From Hyphomicrobium sp. (GTDB taxonomy: Bacteria > Pseudomonadota > Alphaproteobacteria > Rhizobiales > Hyphomicrobiaceae), in the NCBI GenBank assembly GCA_002928735.1, contig PERL01000019.1, forward strand, positions 1 to 38,571: DNA of 38,571 nucleotides, read 5' to 3'. Under the pieces are notes generated by a model that saw nothing but the letters and a program-made list of their open reading frames with translations, did no database searches and had not been told where the DNA came from. The position numbers were made by a program, and so were the translations under genes. This document shows positions 35,606 through 38,571 of the stretch, in pieces (position 1 is the stretch's first letter; each line of letters begins with the position of its first letter).

Positions 35606-36157
35606 TTAGCCGCCCATCGCTTCGGTCTGCTTCTCCCACCAGTCGCCGGTCCCGAATTTCGGTCCCGAATCCGTACCAGCTCCACCCCAATTCGAGAACC
35701 AACCGGGCTCTTCCGGCTGCTTCTTCACCTGCGCCGGCGTGTAATCGCCCGCCAGATGCCGGGTCAGATTTGCCTTGATGTCGGCGGTCTTGTCGGGCGT
35801 GCAGTATCCGGGCTGGCCGGCAACGGCCTTCGCGACCCCGTTATAGGCCGTGTCGTACACCTTCTCGACCCGCGGGATATCCGCCGCCGAAACGGCCGCT
35901 GCTTCGCTGGACAAGAACGTCGTCTTAAGCTTCACCGGATCGAAGTTATAGCCGCATTTCACGGCGCGTGCAGACGTTGATCCGACCTGGAAGGCCCGCG
36001 TGGTGGGATCGCCCGCCGGATTGGCCGCAACCGCAGCCGGAGCCGCAGCGTTCTGCTGCCCGCCGCCGAACAGCGAACCGGTCGACATCCCGGATGAACT
36101 GGAACAGCCACCCAAAAGCAGCACCGCGCCAAGCGCGACGAACCGATGCCCCGTCAT
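35606..36157 (-). CDS. Predicted lipoprotein, 183 aa, unknown function
   Basis: Start at 36157 is chosen because it gives a lipoprotein signal: MTGHRFVALGAVLLLGGCSS, with the lipobox LLGGC and the acylated Cys at residue 18. A serine/glycine/alanine-rich linker (about residues 19 to 50) is followed by a helical domain with two cysteines (VKCGYNF and GYCTPDKT) and a tryptophan-rich C-terminus (GWFSNWGGAG, TGDWWEKQTEAMGG). I do not recognise the family. It lies 100 bases downstream of the VWA-protein gene on the same strand, so the two may be co-transcribed. Confidence 0.75.
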   Translation of the reverse strand: MTGHRFVALGAVLLLGGCSSSSGMSTGSLFGGGQQNAAAPAAVAANPAGDPTTRAFQVGSTSARAVKCGYNFDPVKLKTTFLSSEAAAVSAADIPRVEKVYDTAYNGVAKAVAGQPGYCTPDKTADIKANLTRHLAGDYTPAQVKKQPEEPGWFSNWGGAGTDSGPKFGTGDWWEKQTEAMGG

Positions 36158-36257
36158 TTTCCAAGCCCCGAATCTCTGGATCACCCCGTCATGGAAGCGA
36201 TCCGGTCCCCGCCCGTCAACCGCGCACCCGAATTGCGGCGGGGACAAGGCAATTTCC

Positions 36258-37433
36258 TTAACGCAGCAGTGTCCGGATGGCCGTCTCCAACCCCTCCAGC
36301 GTGAGCGGATACATCCGCCCCCCCATCAGCCGCTGCATGATACCGATGGACGGCGTCCAACTCCAGTGCTGGTCGGGGAGGGGATTGAGCCACACGGCAT
36401 TGGGGTAGCTGGTCAGCGCCCGGTTCATCCAGATATGCCCAGCCTCCTCGTTCATGTGCTCCACCGAACCACCCGGATGCGTGATCTCGTAGGGGCTCAT
36501 GGACGCATCGCCGACGAAGATCAGCTTGTAATCGGACGGATAAGTGTGCAGCACATCCCAGGTCGGGATCGTCTCCGTGTAGCGCCGCGCATTGTCCCGC
36601 CACACCCGCTCATAGAGGCAGTTGTGAAAGTAGTAGTATTCGAGATGCTTGAATTCGCTGCGCGCGGCTGAGAACAACTCCTCGACGCCCTTGATGTGCC
36701 AGTCCATCGACCCGCCCACATCGAAGAACATCAAAACCTTCACCGCATTGCGCCGCTCGGGCCGCATGTGAATGTCGAGGTGACCCTTCTCCGCCGTGCC
36801 GCGAATGGTGCCGGCCAGATCGAATTCATCCGCCGCACCCGAGCGCGCGAATTGCCGGAGCCGCCGCAGCGCCACCTTGATATTCCGCGTGCCCAATTCA
36901 ACATCGCCCGCGAGATCTTTGAACTCGCGCTTGTCCCAAACCTTGATCGCGCGCTGGTGCCGGCTTTCATGCTGCCCGATGCGAATGCCGGCCGGGTTAT
37001 AGCCATACGCCCCGAACGGAGACGTGCCGCCTGTCCCGATCCACTTGTTGCCGCCTTGGTGCCGCTCCTTCTGTTCCAGAAGACGCTCGCGCAGCGTCTC
37101 CATAATTTTCTCCCAGCCTCCCAGTTCCTCGATCTTGGCTTTCTCTTCGTCGGTGAGATAGAGCGCGGCCACCGCCCGCAGCCACTCGTCGGGAATGTCG
37201 GCCTCGATCGCCTCGCTCATCAGGTCGAGGCCCTTGAACACATGCCCGAACACTTGATCGAATTTGTCGAAGTGCCGCTCGTCCTTAATGAGCGTGAGCC
37301 GCGCCAAATAATAGAAATCCTCGACTTTGCCGTTGGCGCAACCCGCATCCATGGCCTCCAACAGCGCCAGATATTCCTTCACGGAGACCGGCAGCCGGGC
37401 CGAACGCAACTCTGAGAAAAACTTGGTGAGCAT
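36258..37433 (-). CDS. CoxE-type von Willebrand factor A domain protein
   Basis: A 391-aa cytoplasmic protein of the VWA_CoxE group. The N-terminal part is helical (MLTKFFSELRSARLPVSVKE), a linker with WIGTGGTSPFGAYGYNPAG follows, and the VWA domain starts near residue 230. The metal-site motif is FFDVGGSMDW (residues 238-244), where the usual DxSxS reads D-V-G-G-S. CoxE-like proteins usually work with a MoxR-type AAA+ ATPase in protein or metal-centre maturation, but none is found beside this gene. The ATG has no clear ribosome site and is preceded by a GGGGTCAG inverted repeat. Confidence 0.85.
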   Translation of the reverse strand: MLTKFFSELRSARLPVSVKEYLALLEAMDAGCANGKVEDFYYLARLTLIKDERHFDKFDQVFGHVFKGLDLMSEAIEADIPDEWLRAVAALYLTDEEKAKIEELGGWEKIMETLRERLLEQKERHQGGNKWIGTGGTSPFGAYGYNPAGIRIGQHESRHQRAIKVWDKREFKDLAGDVELGTRNIKVALRRLRQFARSGAADEFDLAGTIRGTAEKGHLDIHMRPERRNAVKVLMFFDVGGSMDWHIKGVEELFSAARSEFKHLEYYYFHNCLYERVWRDNARRYTETIPTWDVLHTYPSDYKLIFVGDASMSPYEITHPGGSVEHMNEEAGHIWMNRALTSYPNAVWLNPLPDQHWSWTPSIGIMQRLMGGRMYPLTLEGLETAIRTLLR

Positions 37434-37449
37434 TGCAAAATCTTAGATC

Positions 37450-37481
37450 GGGGTCAGCCTCCTGAGAAGGGGTCTGACCCC
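37450..37481. repeat. Inverted repeat GGGGTCAG ... CTGACCCC
   Basis: An eight-pair perfect inverted repeat with a 16-base spacer, between the porin and the VWA gene. The half-site GGGGTCAG also occurs at 11673-11680. It could be a mobile-element-related palindrome or a leader hairpin of the VWA gene. Confidence 0.4.
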
Positions 37482-37494
37482 ATTATCTCAAAAC

Positions 37495-37525
37495 GGAAAA
37501 GGGCCGCCCGTTTCCGGGCAGCCCT
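37495..37525 (-). terminator. Rho-independent terminator of the porin gene
   Basis: On the minus strand AGGGCTGCCCG and CGGGCGGCCCT form an eleven-position stem with one mismatch around GAAA, followed by TTTT. It lies 26 bases after the porin stop. Confidence 0.85.
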
Positions 37526-37550
37526 CAACCAGATGGGAGCTCTGATCAGA

Positions 37551-38571
37551 TTAGAAGTTGATCAGACCACCGACGCCGACGTACTGGAAATCTTCCAGAC
37601 CGCCAGCACCAGCAAAGGCCGCATCATCATTGGTTTCAATCGACAGATGACGGTACTTGACCCAAACCGACATGGCAGCAGCATCAACCTCCTGCACGAC
37701 ACCGAGACCCCAAACTTCGGTCTCGTCTTCCGTGAGAAACGGGTTGCCAGCAACCGCGAGGTCAGCCTGGGACAGGGCGTCCTCGCCCTGAGCGTTCAGG
37801 TACTCGCCGTAGAACACCGTCGCGCCGAGGTGGTTGAACTTCGTCCGAAGACCCGCCTTGATGTAGTGGGTATCGGACTCGCCAGACGTGTCGTTCGGGA
37901 AGACGCTGGCCACGTTATCGATCTCGTTATGCCCATAGTTGTAAAGGGCAAAGAGACCGGTAGCAACGTGCTGAACATAAACGCCAAGCTGGAAGTACTC
38001 GTTGTCGCCACTCTGCCCCAAACCGGCGTTAACGCCCGTCTGCACCTGATCCGTCCACTCGTTGTAAGCCGCAGCAACTGCCAGCTTAAAGCCATGGTGC
38101 TCGCCAGCGTAGCGACCAGCAACATCCCACATGTCGTCTTCACCCCAAGAGGCGCTGACCGAGAAGCCACCGAACGTGGGGGAGTCGTAACGGACGACGT
38201 TGCGCGTCAGGCCGTTGCAGTCGCCCCATGCGCCGCCCTGGCCACCGCAGTAGCCGCCGCCCCAAACGAGGCCGCTGTTGCCGCCGTTACCGGTCCGGAT
38301 TGCGAACGAGTTGACGTCGTACGCGACCCAGTTGGCGGGAACGAGCGAGCCCGAACCGTCGACGAGGATTGCGGTGTTGTCAGACGCCTGCGACTGCTTG
38401 CCGACGCCCAACTTGCCGAGTTGGTCAGACTTGACGAACCAGTAAGATTGTAGCGTCTGGACGCCGCTCGTCGTACCGACGAGAGCAGCAGGACCGACAG
38501 GTCGATCAGCGTTAATCGTCAGCGAATCCGACGAGATGGCCTCGATGTGCAGGACGTAGCCAGCCGACCAG
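37551..38571 (-). CDS. Outer-membrane porin, N-terminus cut by the window edge
   Basis: At least 339 codons on the minus strand are open to the window end, so the signal peptide lies outside. The protein has the alternating aromatic/hydrophobic strands of a 16-stranded trimeric porin (for example FGGFSVSASWGEDDMWDVAG, HHGFKLAVAAAYNEW, FALYNYGHNEIDNVA) and ends in the classical C-terminal Phe (YVGVGGLINF) used for outer-membrane insertion. It is acidic (many D/E) and contains two nearby cysteines (GGYCGGQGGAWGDCNG) that could form a disulphide in an external loop, which is unusual for porins. It would carry small hydrophilic solutes across the outer membrane. A TTG at 38411 is in frame but is not the start. 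Confidence 0.85.
   Translation of the reverse strand, partial: WSAGYVLHIEAISSDSLTINADRPVGPAALVGTTSGVQTLQSYWFVKSDQLGKLGVGKQSQASDNTAILVDGSGSLVPANWVAYDVNSFAIRTGNGGNSGLVWGGGYCGGQGGAWGDCNGLTRNVVRYDSPTFGGFSVSASWGEDDMWDVAGRYAGEHHGFKLAVAAAYNEWTDQVQTGVNAGLGQSGDNEYFQLGVYVQHVATGLFALYNYGHNEIDNVASVFPNDTSGESDTHYIKAGLRTKFNHLGATVFYGEYLNAQGEDALSQADLAVAGNPFLTEDETEVWGLGVVQEVDAAAMSVWVKYRHLSIETNDDAAFAGAGGLEDFQYVGVGGLINF

Overview
The window looks like chromosomal DNA of a GC-rich alphaproteobacterium, most likely order Hyphomicrobiales; I cannot fix the genus. The grounds are: a LexA-type box with the alphaproteobacterial GTTC-N7-GTTC spacing beside lexA; an ECF sigma factor with a ChrR-type zinc anti-sigma factor, preceded by a TGATCC-N18-TAAGT promoter; a long two-TM, hendecad-repeat protein whose ends recall the growth pole ring (GPR/RgsE) proteins of polar-growing Rhizobiales; and the gltA-gltX-comEC-lexA neighbourhood. 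Most of the window is ordinary housekeeping DNA, densely packed, with several convergent gene pairs ending within a few bases of each other.

Layout. 190-4000: signalling and small secreted proteins (sensor-less HWE histidine kinase with an 86-aa partner gene, a Crp/Fnr regulator, a small secreted protein, a membrane-anchored atypical receiver protein behind a periplasmic protein). 4130-11353: core metabolism and DNA processes (gltA, gltX, comEC, lexA, kdsA). 11450-15040: a small membrane ORF, the rpoE-chrR stress module, and a divergent KefB/KefC-type antiporter. 15060-18490: an accessory island holding a type IIL (MmeI-like) restriction-modification gene split by a one-base frameshift, plus a translationally coupled small membrane protein, flanked by inverted copies of a short intergenic repeat. 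18713-25073: a fasciclin-domain secreted protein, a candidate small RNA, then tkt-pgk-gph and ccdA-thiD. 25190-29053: a candidate structured RNA, a FadL-type outer-membrane channel, an MFS transporter and an enolase-superfamily epimerase. 29084-35464: the GPR-like protein, an orphan HPt protein, a 2Fe-2S ferredoxin with a thioredoxin-reductase-like ferredoxin-NADP reductase, and a GNAT-fold protein. 35606-38571: a lipoprotein, a CoxE-type VWA protein and a porin that runs off the window end.

How the parts fit. rpoE-chrR resembles the singlet-oxygen response unit of Rhodobacter and carries its own predicted target promoter, so it is probably autoregulated. The ferredoxin and its reductase form a plausible electron-transfer pair. 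Three orphan phosphorelay parts (HWE kinase, receiver, HPt) lie in the window but in separate transcription units, so no pathway can be drawn between them. The least ordinary features are the split type IIL enzyme with its exact ATGA junction, the 15 uninterrupted 11-residue repeats in the GPR-like protein, and two intergenic segments that look like structured RNAs. No tRNA, rRNA, CRISPR array, integrase or transposase was recognised. All calls come from reading the sequence without database searches.
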